From the NCBI GenBank assembly GCA_031263155.1, contig JAISGK010000049.1, positions 1 to 37,192 on the forward strand: a stretch of 37,192 nucleotides of DNA, written 5' to 3'. Every line of letters begins with the position of its first letter. Position 1 is the stretch's first letter. The notes under the pieces are model-generated. The model saw only the letters and a list, made by a program, of their open reading frames with translations. It did not search any database and was not told where the DNA came from. This document shows positions 8,360 through 17,181 of this stretch, piece by piece. This stretch comes from Clostridiales bacterium. Lineage in GTDB: Bacteria > Bacillota > Clostridia > Lachnospirales > WQUN01. The translations under genes were made by a program, and so were the position numbers.

Positions 8360-9437
8360 TCACAAATTGGCAAAATATTTCATCCGGTGACGCTGTCCAA
8401 ACGCGCTGATAATAGGGAGACAAAGACCCGCTTTGCTGCGAAAATTGTATTGTATGGGCGTGCAAAAGCTGATGGGGCAGGTGGTATTTGTTATTGAGCG
8501 AGGCGTTTCCGTATTTAAAGTCTCCAACGATGGGGTGTCCGATGGATTGCAAATGGGCGCGTATTTGGTGCGAGCGTCCTGTGATTATCACAATGCTCAA
8601 CAATGTGAGCCCTTCGCCCCAGGCCAGGGGGTCAACGCGCGTTTCGATCCGTTTTATAAAGGGCGTGTCCATGTCGTCACTATTCACGACGTGAGATCGG
8701 TTTGTCTTTGCGTCTTTAGCAATCGAACCGGTTAACACGAGCGTCTCGCGTATGCTTCCCACGCACACCGCCAAGTATGTTTTCGCGACCGCGTGACTGG
8801 CAAACATGTTATTAAGGCTACGGACGGCAACCGGGTTTTTGCCGCAACACACGATCCCGCTTGTATTTCTGTCCAGGCGATTGCTGACCGATGGCGTAAA
8901 AACAGGCGACAAGGGTTGGTCACGCAAATAGTCTGCGATTAGCGAAACAAGATCGTCCTTTGCGCCAGAGTTGGCCGAGTGGGTCATAAGCCCGGCTGGC
9001 TTGTTAACAACCAAAATATTTTCGTCTTCAAAAATGATTTCTACAGACGGGAGGCGGCGCGGTAGACAAAGGACCGGTAAGGGCGGCGCGTCTAACCGGA
9101 TATCCCGATGTTGAGATTGAATATGTCGGGATCCGATCTGTTGGGATCCGATCTGCCGGGATCCGATCTGTTGAGACTGGATCTGAAGAGATTCGCTCTG
9201 CCGTGATTGCGTTTGCTCTAACCGAAATTTTTGTATTGTTTCGTCCGCCAAATAAAAAAACACTTCGTCGCCGCCGCGTAAAATTTCATTGCCGTCGGCT
9301 CTTGCGGCGTTAAGCTTTATACGCTTAAGCCGCAACATCTTATACAAAAAATTCTTTGGGGCAAGCGGCATGTATCTTGTCAGGTATTTATCAAGCCGCC
9401 CACCCGCTTCCGTGTCGTTAACTATTATTCGATTCAT
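8325..9437 (-). CDS. RluA-family rRNA pseudouridine synthase with S4 domain and repetitive Q-rich insert
   Basis: The protein (370 residues from the ATG at 9437) isomerises uridine in rRNA. An S4 RNA-binding domain (GGRLDKYLTRYMPLAPKNFL, KRIKLNA) covers about residues 1-70. The RluA/C/D catalytic domain runs from about 130, with VVNKPAGLMTHS and the catalytic signature NRLDRNTSG at 186-194, where Asp189 is the nucleophile; GRSHQIRAHL near 300 is also typical. Between the two domains, residues about 75-110 are an unusual run of Q-I-G-S-R/Q pentads encoded by a 15-bp tandem repeat. The start overlaps the prfB 3' end by 20 bp; an earlier ATG at 9470 has no ribosome binding site. Which of RluB/C/D it matches cannot be decided here. 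Confidence 0.92.
   Translation of the reverse strand: MNRIIVNDTEAGGRLDKYLTRYMPLAPKNFLYKMLRLKRIKLNAARADGNEILRGGDEVFFYLADETIQKFRLEQTQSRQSESLQIQSQQIGSRQIGSQQIGSRHIQSQHRDIRLDAPPLPVLCLPRRLPSVEIIFEDENILVVNKPAGLMTHSANSGAKDDLVSLIADYLRDQPLSPVFTPSVSNRLDRNTSGIVCCGKNPVAVRSLNNMFASHAVAKTYLAVCVGSIRETLVLTGSIAKDAKTNRSHVVNSDDMDTPFIKRIETRVDPLAWGEGLTLLSIVIITGRSHQIRAHLQSIGHPIVGDFKYGNASLNNKYHLPHQLLHAHTIQFSQQSGSLSPYYQRVWTASPDEIFCQFVSDHIEKGTSYL
9109..9213. repeat. 15-bp tandem repeat, seven units, inside the pseudouridine synthase gene
   Basis: Seven consecutive 15-bp units start at 9109, 9124, 9139, 9154, 9169, 9184 and 9199. The central three (TGTCGGGATCCGATC type) are nearly identical and contain GGATCC; the outer ones are diverged. 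The unit is a multiple of three, so copy-number change keeps the reading frame. It encodes the Q-rich pentads of the interdomain linker. Confidence 0.9.
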
Positions 9438-10546
9438 TTTCCATTTGCCGCTGCCAAACAAGGTAGGCATTCATAAACATATTGATTCCACCGTCCATAA
9501 CAGCGTTTATATTGCCGCTTTCCGCGTTCGTTCTATGATCCTTTGCCATGCTGTACGGGTGGAACACATAAGATCGTATCTGGCTGCCCCACGCGATATC
9601 TTTTACCTCACCGCGAATACTTTGCAATTTCTCGGTTTGTTTTTGTTGACTTAACAAATTAAGTTTGGCGGCGAGCATCTTCATCGCTCTATCTCTATTT
9701 TTAAATTGGCTGCGTTCGTTTTGACACGCCACAACAATGCCTGTGGGCAGGTGGGTAATCCGTATGGCGCTTTCCGTTTTGTTAACATGCTGACCACCCG
9801 CGCCACTGCTTCTGTAGGTATCTATCTTTAGATCATCAGGGTTAATGTCTATTTTATAGTCGTCAGGCAATTCTGGCATAACATCGCACGAAGCAAAGCT
9901 GGTGTGCCTACGACCGCTCGCGTCGAACGGGGATATCCTGACCAACCGGTGTACGCCCTTTTCACTCTTCATGTATCCAAACGCGTTTGTGCCATTTATC
10001 TGAAACGTGACGGACTTTACACCCGATTCTTCTCCGGGCAGATAGTCAAGCACTTCGGTGTTGTAACCGTTTTTCTCGGACCAGCGGGTATACATCCTAA
10101 AAAGCATATTGGCCCAATCACAAGCCTCTGTGCCTCCCGCGCCAGAATGTAAGGTTACGATAGCGTTGTTTCTATCGTACTCGCCGGACAGCAGCGCCGC
10201 GATGCGCAGGTTTTCAAAATCCTCAATGAATTTGTCAGTTAACGCGCGCGCCTCTGGCAGCAAGGCTTCGTCCTCTTCTTCGTTACCCAGCTGCGCCAGC
10301 GTCGTCACATCCTCATAGGCTAAGGTCAGTTTAGTGAATTTGTCGATCCAAAACGACAGCGCTTTTACATCTTGCTGTATCCGTTGCATTTTTTCCTGAT
10401 CGCTCCACAATTCGGGCGAAAGGGAGCGCTCATTCAATTCATCTATCTTTAACGCCGCGCCATCAACGTCAAAGTGAAGCCCTCATTTCTTGCAGCCTTT
10501 TTTCATATACTCCAAGCGTCTGGAGCAATTCATCATATATAAGCAT
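9418..10546 (-). CDS. prfB: Peptide chain release factor 2 (programmed +1 frameshift)
   Basis: RF2 recognises UGA and UAA and triggers peptidyl-tRNA hydrolysis. The gene is split between two frames. The first 25 codons start at the ATG at 10546 (ribosome binding site AGGAG) and end at CTT TGA C. A +1 slip at that site joins the main frame, which continues to 9418. The combined protein is 375 residues. In that numbering the stop-codon recognition motif SPF falls at 205-207 and the catalytic GGQ at 250-252, which confirms RF2 rather than RF1. The gene begins 25 bp after the secA stop, so it is probably in the same transcript. Conventional gene callers will shorten it to an in-frame TTG near 10437. 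Confidence 0.96.
10468..10483 (-). promoter_or_regulatory. RF2 autoregulatory frameshift site
   Basis: The minus strand reads AGGGCTTCACTTTGAC. AGGG acts as the internal Shine-Dalgarno-like stimulator, CTT is the slippery codon and TGA is the in-frame stop (10471-10469) that RF2 itself reads. When RF2 is scarce the ribosome slips +1 onto GAC. This is the well-known bacterial prfB control circuit. Confidence 0.95.
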
Positions 10547-10571
10547 CTTTTACTCCTAATGGGATATTTTT

Positions 10572-13214
10572 TTATATGGCTTTGGTTTTTGGGGAGGAAG
10601 AACGCCGATTCTTTGCCGCAAGTTCCATCTCCAGGGCCTTCGCCAGTTCTGGCAGCGCGCCGTGGCATTGTTTGTATTTTTTGCCGCTGCCGCACGGGCA
10701 GGGGTCGTTGCGACCGATCTTTGCCGTTTTGCGCTTGGTTGGCCCTTTGGATTCCGTTTCGTCCTTATTGGTAAATGTAGCGCCGCCGACCTGCTCACGT
10801 TGCGGCTGTACCTCGCGGCGTACAGACAGAAGGGTACGAATCGTGTCGGTTTGTATGTTGTTGCTCATTTCTTCAAACATATCGTAGCTTACAAATTTGT
10901 ACTCCACTAATGGATCGCGCTGCGCGTACGCGCGCAATGATATGCCCTGGCGCATTTGATCCATATCGTCAATGTGATCCATCCATTTTTGATCGACAAC
11001 CTTGAGCATGATCGTTCGCTCTGCCTCGCGCATTAACTCTGGGGTCACTTCGGCTTCTTTCGCCTCGTACAAAGCGAGCGCGTCGTTGTACAAACGTTCT
11101 TTTAGCGCGTCTTTGGTAAGCTCCTTCATCTCTTCTTGGGTCAAGGCTATGGAGAATCCCCTGAAAGTGCGCAGATACTCGTTAAGCCCAACCCAGTCCC
11201 ATTCATCGGCGTTAAGATGATCCCCGGCGTATTGTTCCACCGAGCGCGCCAGCGCTTCTTTAAGCATGGTGAGGATACTTGGGCGCAGATCGACCCCGCT
11301 TAATACCTTGTAGCGTTCGCCATATATGATCTCGCGCTGTTCGTTCATAACGCGGTCATATTCTAGCAGATGTTTACGGATGCCAAAGTTGTTTGCCTCC
11401 ACCTTCTTTTGTGCGCTTTCTATGGCTTTTGTAAGCATTTTGTGTTCGATCGGCTCATCCTCATCCAAGCGCAAGGCTTCCGCCATGCGCATAACCCGTT
11501 CTGATCCGAACAGGCGCATCAGGTCGTCTTCCAGCGATATGAAGAATCGCGATTCACCCGGATCTCCCTGACGACCCGACCGGCCGCGAAGCTGATTATC
11601 TATGCGCCGCGATTCGTGGCGTTCTGTGCCGATAATCTTTAGCCCGCCCAACGCGGCGACGCCCTTTTCAAGTCTTATGTCTGTACCGCGCCCGGCCATG
11701 TTGGTTGCGATGGTAACAGCCCCTAGTTTGCCCGCCAGGGCGATTATTTCCGCCTCTTTCGCGTGAAATTTCGCGTTAAGCACTTCGTGCCTTATACCTT
11801 CCTTACGCAGCATCTGACTAAGCAATTCGGACTTATCTATCGTTATCGTACCTACCAGCACGGGCTGCCCCTTTGCGTGGCTTTCTTTGATATCTCGTAT
11901 TACCGCGCGAAACTTCGCCTCTTCGGTTTTGTAAACTTGATCGGCCTGATCCGTGCGCACCATGGGCATGTTGGGCGGTATGGTGATAACGTCCATGCCA
12001 TATATCTGCCTAAACTCCGCCTCTTCCGTCCTTGCCGTACCGGTCATGCCCGCCTTCTTTGTGTAGCGGTTAAAAAAGTTTTGGAAAGTGATAGTAGCCA
12101 GGGTCTTACTTTCGCGGTTCACTTTAACCGCTTCCTTGGCCTCTATAGCTTGATGCAAGCCATCGCTGTAACGTCGTCCATGCATTAAGCGCCCTGTAAA
12201 TTCGTCTACGATAATGATCTCGTTTTCATGGTTCACGTAGTCTTTATCCAGATGCATAATGTAGTTGGCTTTAAGGGCGTTATTAATAAAATGTTGAAGG
12301 TCCAGATTCTCTGGGTCAGACAGGTTTTGTATAGCGAAGAAGCGTTCCGCCTTGCGCACACCATCGGAGGTAAGCGCGGCGCTTTTTGCCTTTTCGTCAA
12401 CAACAAAGTCGCCCTCTTCCTGTAATTCAGCGCGGGTAAGGGGGTTGAGGGCTTCTTGCTCATTTATGATTCTACCCTTTTTTAGCTGCTTTACAAACCT
12501 ATCGGCGACGACATACAACTGTGTGCTTTTGTTACTTTGTCCAGATATGATAAGGGGCGTGCGCGCCTCATCAATAAGAATGGAGTCTACCTCGTCGATA
12601 ATGGCGAAGTGCAACTCACGCTGAACCATTTCATCTTGTTGCACCACCATGTTGTCACGCAAATAATCGAAGCCCAGCTCATTGTTGGTGGCGTAGGTGA
12701 TGTCGTGATTATACGCCTCGCGTCGTTCCGCCGGCTCAAGGTCGTGAAGAATAACCCCCGTTGTCATGCCCAAAAAGCTATATACCTGCCCCATCCACTC
12801 CGCGTCGCGCTTGGCAAGGTAGTCATTAACCGTTACCAAGTGAGCGCCTTTGCCGCTAAGCGCGTTAAGGTATATGGCCAGGGTGGCGGCAAGGGTTTTT
12901 CCTTCGCCTGTGAGCATTTCAGCTATGCGCCCCTGATGCATCACTATGCCGCCGATCAATTGCACACGATAATGCCGCAGACCAATCGCGCGCTTTGCCG
13001 CCTCGCGAACCGCCGCGAAGGCCTCGGGCAAAATGTCGTCTAATGACTCTCCATCGGCCAGCCGCTCACGAAATTTTACGGTAAGCGCGGGAAACTCATC
13101 GTCCCCAAGCGCTTGCATCGTAGGTTCTAGCGCGTCTATTTTATCTACCACTGGCCATATGAGCTTAAGTTCTTTCACGCTATAGTCACCAAATATAAAG
13201 TCCAATAAATTCAT
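10572..13214 (-). CDS. secA: Preprotein translocase ATPase SecA
   Basis: This 880-residue motor drives proteins through SecYEG. It starts [17 protein letters not shown], with a GGGTGA ribosome binding site. Nucleotide-binding domain 1 has the Walker A GEGKT at 103-107 and DEVD at 207-210, followed by the conserved [12 protein letters not shown]. The preprotein cross-linking region and second helicase lobe ([32 protein letters not shown]) are present. The SEC-C zinc motif [17 protein letters not shown] occupies residues 836-852. Most SecA proteins end at this motif; here 28 further residues follow. It starts only about 20 bp after the pfkA stop. As the sole SecA in view it should export the pilins encoded further along. 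Confidence 0.98.
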   Translation of the reverse strand: MNLLDFIFGDYSVKELKLIWPVVDKIDALEPTMQALGDDEFPALTVKFRERLADGESLDDILPEAFAAVREAAKRAIGLRHYRVQLIGGIVMHQGRIAEMLTGEGKTLAATLAIYLNALSGKGAHLVTVNDYLAKRDAEWMGQVYSFLGMTTGVILHDLEPAERREAYNHDITYATNNELGFDYLRDNMVVQQDEMVQRELHFAIIDEVDSILIDEARTPLIISGQSNKSTQLYVVADRFVKQLKKGRIINEQEALNPLTRAELQEEGDFVVDEKAKSAALTSDGVRKAERFFAIQNLSDPENLDLQHFINNALKANYIMHLDKDYVNHENEIIIVDEFTGRLMHGRRYSDGLHQAIEAKEAVKVNRESKTLATITFQNFFNRYTKKAGMTGTARTEEAEFRQIYGMDVITIPPNMPMVRTDQADQVYKTEEAKFRAVIRDIKESHAKGQPVLVGTITIDKSELLSQMLRKEGIRHEVLNAKFHAKEAEIIALAGKLGAVTIATNMAGRGTDIRLEKGVAALGGLKIIGTERHESRRIDNQLRGRSGRQGDPGESRFFISLEDDLMRLFGSERVMRMAEALRLDEDEPIEHKMLTKAIESAQKKVEANNFGIRKHLLEYDRVMNEQREIIYGERYKVLSGVDLRPSILTMLKEALARSVEQYAGDHLNADEWDWVGLNEYLRTFRGFSIALTQEEMKELTKDALKERLYNDALALYEAKEAEVTPELMREAERTIMLKVVDQKWMDHIDDMDQMRQGISLRAYAQRDPLVEYKFVSYDMFEEMSNNIQTDTIRTLLSVRREVQPQREQVGGATFTNKDETESKGPTKRKTAKIGRNDPCPCGSGKKYKQCHGALPELAKALEMELAAKNRRSSSPKTKAI

Positions 13215-13233
13215 AAATTATCACCCAATAATA

Positions 13234-14325
13234 TCAATCGCCAAAGCTGATGCCAAGCAGTTTAGCCGCCTGCACCAGCTCTCCCGCCGGGTCTACCAGT
13301 TTGCTTTTTGAGCCTATTACATTCTCCAAGCTGTCGTAGCTCATCTGGCTGCCTCTCATACATACCATGTTGCCCCATTTTTCTTCCTTAATCAACTGCG
13401 CCGCGTGTACCCCATAGCGCACAGATAGAATACGGTCAAAGGCCGATGTGTCTCCGCCGCGCTGAATATGACCAAGCGCGCACGAGCGAATTTCATGTTC
13501 TACCTTGCCTTCCAGATCGTGGGCTATTTTTGCGGCTATGCCGCCAAATCTAATAGGGTCGGGGCTGTCGCTTACAACTTTGCCTACCACGGCGTCGCCG
13601 CCTTTTTCTGTCGCGCCTTCCGTTACCACAATTATGGTAAAGTATTTGCCCCGCTCGTCGCGTTCTTTTATCTTATCTACAACTTTGTCAAGTGAGTATG
13701 GTATTTCGGGTATAAGGATAACATCGGCGGAGCCCGCTATGCCAGAGTGCAGCGCGATCCACCCGGCAGAGCGCCCCATAACCTCCACCACCATTACACG
13801 GTAGTGGCTCTCTGTTGTAGTGTGCAAGCGCCCAAGGTTTTCGGTTACGATATTGACCGCGCTGTCAAAACCGAAAGTTTGATCGGTGCTTGCCAAGTCG
13901 TTATCTATCGTTTTAGGCACGCCGATAACCTTAACGCCTTTACGGGCGAAGTCACGAGCGCTGGTGAGCGTGCCGTCTCCGCCAAGCACCACAAGAACAT
14001 CCACGCCTTCTTTTTTCATATTGTTGATAGCCACGTGCGAAAGGTCGCGTTTTACCATGACGCCATTCTCTTCTACGAGGTAGTCAAAGAGATTGTCTTT
14101 GTTGGAGGCGTAAAGCATAGTGCCCCCTTTGTGTAATATGCCTGTGGTGGTTTCGCGTGTAAGAGGTATATAATCGTTAAGATACAGCCCTCGGTAGCCG
14201 AATTTGTAACCGATAAGTTCACAGTCCAACGTGTTTAAACAAGACCTTGTTATAGCGTAAATAACAGCGTTAAGCCCGGGCGCGTCTCCGCCGCCGGTAA
14301 GTAACGCTATCTTTTGTTTCGCCAT
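13234..14325 (-). CDS. pfkA: 6-phosphofructokinase
   Basis: The 363-residue enzyme phosphorylates fructose 6-phosphate in glycolysis. Family motifs are the N-terminal LLTGGGDAPGLNAVIYA, GGDGT at 115-119, the catalytic loop PKTIDND at 137-143 and MGRSAGWIALHSG near 188. The Gly in GGDGT is the usual mark of ATP use (Asp there marks pyrophosphate enzymes), while Lys in PKTIDND is common in PPi-dependent and group III enzymes. This G/K combination is found in actinobacterial-type ATP-PFKs, so ATP is the likelier donor but not certain. GGGAGGAC lies six bases before the ATG. It is the first gene of a close-packed run with secA and prfB. Confidence 0.95.
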   Translation of the reverse strand: MAKQKIALLTGGGDAPGLNAVIYAITRSCLNTLDCELIGYKFGYRGLYLNDYIPLTRETTTGILHKGGTMLYASNKDNLFDYLVEENGVMVKRDLSHVAINNMKKEGVDVLVVLGGDGTLTSARDFARKGVKVIGVPKTIDNDLASTDQTFGFDSAVNIVTENLGRLHTTTESHYRVMVVEVMGRSAGWIALHSGIAGSADVILIPEIPYSLDKVVDKIKERDERGKYFTIIVVTEGATEKGGDAVVGKVVSDSPDPIRFGGIAAKIAHDLEGKVEHEIRSCALGHIQRGGDTSAFDRILSVRYGVHAAQLIKEEKWGNMVCMRGSQMSYDSLENVIGSKSKLVDPAGELVQAAKLLGISFGD

Positions 14326-14425
14326 GTGGAAGTCCTCCCATAAATTTATTTGCGCAGGATCGTAAGTGCCATAAAAAGCGAGCGTAGACGCTGTACACGC
14401 TCATTTATATACCAACATGCCTCAC

Positions 14426-14454
14426 ATTATACAAGATGTGCCTTGGTTTGTACA
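14426..14454 (-). promoter_or_regulatory. Candidate sigma-A promoter for the pfkA-secA-prfB run
   Basis: A consensus -10 TATAAT (14431-14426) has a partial -35 TGTACA 17 bases upstream (14454-14449). The predicted transcript would start about 95 bases before the pfkA ATG. The -35 match is only four of six. Confidence 0.6.
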
Positions 14455-14475
14455 GCCAACAAAATTGCGCGCTAT

Positions 14476-14505
14476 AAAAAAGGCCCTTCGCGAACGAAAG
14501 GGGGC
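14476..14505 (-). terminator. Rho-independent terminator after rpsI
   Basis: On the minus strand a hairpin with arms CCCTTTCG and CGAAGGG (one bulged T) and a TTCG loop is followed by GCC and six Ts. It lies about 27 bp past the rpsI stop and separates it from the pfkA promoter. Confidence 0.85.
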
Positions 14506-14531
14506 ACTCTTTTACACAAAGATGTTAAAGA

Positions 14532-14930
14532 TTAACGCTTTGAGAATTGCGGAGCGCGTCTCGCGCCTTTAAGGCCATATTTTTTACGTTCTTTCATACG
14601 CGGATCACGGGTAAGAAAGCCTGCTTTTTTAAGCACAGGGCGGAAATCAGTATCGGCAAGCAGCAGCGCGCGTGAAATACCGTGCCGTATGGCCCCCGCC
14701 TGGCCTGTAAAACCGCCTCCAAACACGTTAACCTTTATATCAAACTTGCCAGTAGAACCGGTAATCTCTAACGGCTGGCGAATGATAAGCTTAAGTGTTT
14801 CCATGCCGAAGTAACTGTCTATGTCTCGCTTATTGACTGTTATGTTACCTGTGCCGGGGAAGAGATAAACCCGCGCCACAGAGCTTTTTCTACGCCCGGT
14901 ACCGTAGTAAGATGCCATAGCCAAATGCAT
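14532..14930 (-). CDS. rpsI: 30S ribosomal protein S9
   Basis: S9 binds the head of the 30S subunit and its C-terminal tail reaches the P-site tRNA. The protein (up to 132 residues) shows [19 protein letters not shown] near the N-terminus, [19 protein letters not shown] in the middle, and the family's ending [17 protein letters not shown]. The ATG at 14930 has AAGGA four bases upstream and is kept; MASYYGTG, four codons in, would be the more common N-terminus but lacks its own ribosome binding site. It follows rplM by 58 bp, the standard L13-S9 operon, and ends at a clear terminator. Confidence 0.97.
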   Translation of the reverse strand: MHLAMASYYGTGRRKSSVARVYLFPGTGNITVNKRDIDSYFGMETLKLIIRQPLEITGSTGKFDIKVNVFGGGFTGQAGAIRHGISRALLLADTDFRPVLKKAGFLTRDPRMKERKKYGLKGARRAPQFSKR

Positions 14931-14988
14931 ACATTCCTTTCGCGAACAGATTCAACAAAACTAACTTAACAAAACTCATTTAACAAAA

Positions 14989-15426
14989 CTAATAGGTGAT
15001 GGTAAGGGGTTCAGGCTGTTGAGCGGCATGAGTGTGCTCGGCTCCGGCATACACATGAAGTTTTTTAAACATGTGATCGCCCAGCGTATTTTTGGGTAGC
15101 ATACCCTTAACGGCGTGCTCCAGGGCGAACGTCGGCTTCTTTTTAAGTGACTCGCGCAGGGTGATTTGCTTGATCCCGCCGATCCAACCGGAGTTTCGCG
15201 TATAGATCTTATTGCTTAACTTCTTGCCTGTTACCTTGATTTTGCTTGCGTTAATAACAATCACGTTGTCACCCGTATCAATAAAGGTACTGAATATGGG
15301 CTTATTTTTGCCGCGCAATATCTTGGCGATTTCGCTTGAAAGCCGACCCAGGGTATGCCCGCTAGCATCGACGACGTACCACTTGCGATTAACGTCTGAC
15401 GGCTTTGTAATAGGGGTGCTGCGCAT
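14989..15426 (-). CDS. rplM: 50S ribosomal protein L13
   Basis: L13 is an early-assembly protein of the large subunit. The 145-residue protein opens [20 protein letters not shown], then [21 protein letters not shown] and [18 protein letters not shown], all strongly conserved. [20 protein letters not shown] and [18 protein letters not shown] mark the C-terminus. The start is the ATG at 15426 with AGGAGG nine to ten bases upstream; the frame is open for 47 more codons but that part is the 5' untranslated leader. The leader of about 100 nt could carry an L13-type autoregulatory structure, which I could not verify. Confidence 0.98.
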   Translation of the reverse strand: MRSTPITKPSDVNRKWYVVDASGHTLGRLSSEIAKILRGKNKPIFSTFIDTGDNVIVINASKIKVTGKKLSNKIYTRNSGWIGGIKQITLRESLKKKPTFALEHAVKGMLPKNTLGDHMFKKLHVYAGAEHTHAAQQPEPLTITY

Positions 15427-15531
15427 TATATAGATACCTCCTGATATAACATGTATACAAACTCCGCCGCGCCACGCCAAACCCGGGGCAGGGAAATTGG
15501 GCGTCGATTGGCACAGATTAACACGAAAAGC

Positions 15532-15560
15532 ATGATATGATAAAAACGCCGTTCTGTCAA
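15532..15560 (-). promoter_or_regulatory. Sigma-A promoter of the rplM-rpsI operon
   Basis: A perfect -35 TTGACA (15560-15555) is separated by exactly 17 bases from TATCAT (15537-15532). It gives an untranslated leader of about 100 nt before rplM, a usual length for ribosomal-protein autoregulation. Confidence 0.85.
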
Positions 15561-15627
15561 GGGGCAATCATTTTTCCATTTTTCGCCTGGCAAGCATTAC
15601 GTGGTCTTTAATTATTGGATCGGACAA

Positions 15628-16095
15628 TCAGTCCTCTAGCCCGACGACCTCAACGACTATCTTTGCGGTCACTTGCGCGTGCAGCTTTATTTCTATGATT
15701 TTATCACCCAGTGTTTTGATAGGCTCTCTTAATGAGATCTTTTTTTTGTCTATCGATATCCCAGTATGCTCGGATAGCGCCACAGAGATCTCCTTACTAG
15801 TTATAGCGCCAAAGAGAGTACCGTTTTTTCCAGCTTTACCGCGAATTTTAACCTTCGTTTCAGCCAGCTGGTTTGCCAGCAATTGAGCCGCCTCAAGATC
15901 CGCAGTGGCTTTGTGCAGCGCGGACTTCTTTTTTTCTTCCAGCGATCGCAGATATTGCGGGGTCGCCTCAACCGCCAGTTTGCGCGGTATCAGATAATTG
16001 CGCGCGTGACCATCTGACGCGTTCAAAATCTGATCCTTCTTTCCTACTCCCTTTACATCTTCCAAAAGAATGACCTTAATACTATCACTTCCCAT
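15628..16095 (-). CDS. rplI: 50S ribosomal protein L9
   Basis: L9 is the two-domain protein bridging to neighbouring ribosomes at the L1 stalk base. The N-terminal domain IKVILLEDVKGVGKKDQIL and DGHARNYLIPRKLAVEAT, a long central helix (residues about 45-80) and the C-terminal domain GKNGTLFGAITSKEI are all present. Length (155) is normal. The ATG at 16095 adds five residues before the canonical start position, and there the codon is ATT (16080-16078) rather than ATG. A GGGAAGTG lies just upstream of this ATT, so initiation at AUU, as in infC, is conceivable. The listed ATG has no good ribosome binding site. It lies 54 bp after pheA, with a CTGTGC/GCACAG hairpin in between. Confidence 0.95.
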   Translation of the reverse strand: MGSDSIKVILLEDVKGVGKKDQILNASDGHARNYLIPRKLAVEATPQYLRSLEEKKKSALHKATADLEAAQLLANQLAETKVKIRGKAGKNGTLFGAITSKEISVALSEHTGISIDKKKISLREPIKTLGDKIIEIKLHAQVTAKIVVEVVGLED

Positions 16096-16149
16096 TCATA
16101 TGTGAAACTGCTGTGCCGCGTTTGAGCACAGATGCGTGTAAAATTATGA

Positions 16150-17181
16150 CTATTTCGGATAACTGCCCAAATACTTGTATTCGCTTGTTTTTCTCCTTAT
16201 CATGGCAAGAGCGTCGCGGGCGTCGCTCTCCCCATAGTCTTCCAGCTCTACATAAAACATATATTGGCCGGGTTTGCCTTTTATGGGACGGCTTATAATT
16301 TTTGTGATGTTTATTTCCCACATCGCAAAAATGCCAAGCACCCCATAAAGCTCGCCGGGCCGGTTTTGCGTAGAAAACGTGATTGTTATTTTCCCGTTTC
16401 GCACAATGGCCGGGGGTTCCGTTTTCATTAAGGCGGCAAAAATCGTTTCGTTGTCGCTTTCGTCTTGGATATTTTCGGCCATTACATAAAGCCCATATGT
16501 CTCTGCCGCTAGCTTTGACCCAACCGCGATAGACAGCGCATCGCCTGATGCCAGCCGCGCGCCTTCAGCGTTGCTAGCGACTGGACGCCTTTCCGCGAAA
16601 GGGAAGCGCTCGCGCAAGTATTTGCGGCATTGGGCGAGTGTTTGGCTGTGCCCGTAAACACGTTCGATTTTATCCCTCGCCGATGTGGTATCATCAATCT
16701 TTGCGCCTACCATTAGACACTGGGAAATAGTAAGCGACATCTGTTTGTGAATGGACAATTTAACGTCAAACAACAGGGTGTCTATGGTAACGTTGACCGG
16801 CCCTTCGGTAGAATTTTCCATAGGGGCTACAGCGGCCTCTATCCTGCCAGAATCTACAGAGACAAGCATGTCTTCGATGGATAAAAAGGCGATTAGCTCC
16901 GCGTTGGCAAATCCCTGGGCATAAATCTTTGCCGCCTGTTGAGAAAAAGTCCCTTCTGGCCCCAAATAACCGATACGAAACCTTTGGGGGTTGCTTACCT
17001 CTCTTGTGGTCATACTATCAGGCAATTGTTCCGCACGCTGGTATCGCGTGTTATTGTTCAAGGTTACCGGATGGCCCTCGGGCACATATTCTGAGCCAAC
17101 TTGAGAAACACGCGGCCTCACCGCGCCGGTGTTCACCGCACCGGGGATCATCACCCCGTGAATATCTGCTCTACTGTCCAT
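16150..17181 (-). CDS. pheA: Prephenate dehydratase with C-terminal ACT domain
   Basis: The enzyme converts prephenate to phenylpyruvate for phenylalanine synthesis. From the ATG at 17181 (343 residues) the PDT domain begins at IGYLGPEGTFSQQAA (about residue 70) and includes PMENSTEGPVNVTIDTLL. The family's TRF catalytic triad reads T-I-F here (NETIF, about residues 244-248): Thr and Phe are kept but Arg is replaced. A regulatory ACT domain follows, with NRPGELYGVLGIFA and a Phe-binding motif reading ISRP instead of ESRP. No chorismate mutase domain is fused. The first 70 residues match nothing I know; a Met at MTTREVSNPQRF is an alternative start. The start overlaps the araD stop by 11 bp. 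Confidence 0.9.
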   Translation of the reverse strand: MDSRADIHGVMIPGAVNTGAVRPRVSQVGSEYVPEGHPVTLNNNTRYQRAEQLPDSMTTREVSNPQRFRIGYLGPEGTFSQQAAKIYAQGFANAELIAFLSIEDMLVSVDSGRIEAAVAPMENSTEGPVNVTIDTLLFDVKLSIHKQMSLTISQCLMVGAKIDDTTSARDKIERVYGHSQTLAQCRKYLRERFPFAERRPVASNAEGARLASGDALSIAVGSKLAAETYGLYVMAENIQDESDNETIFAALMKTEPPAIVRNGKITITFSTQNRPGELYGVLGIFAMWEINITKIISRPIKGKPGQYMFYVELEDYGESDARDALAMIRRKTSEYKYLGSYPK

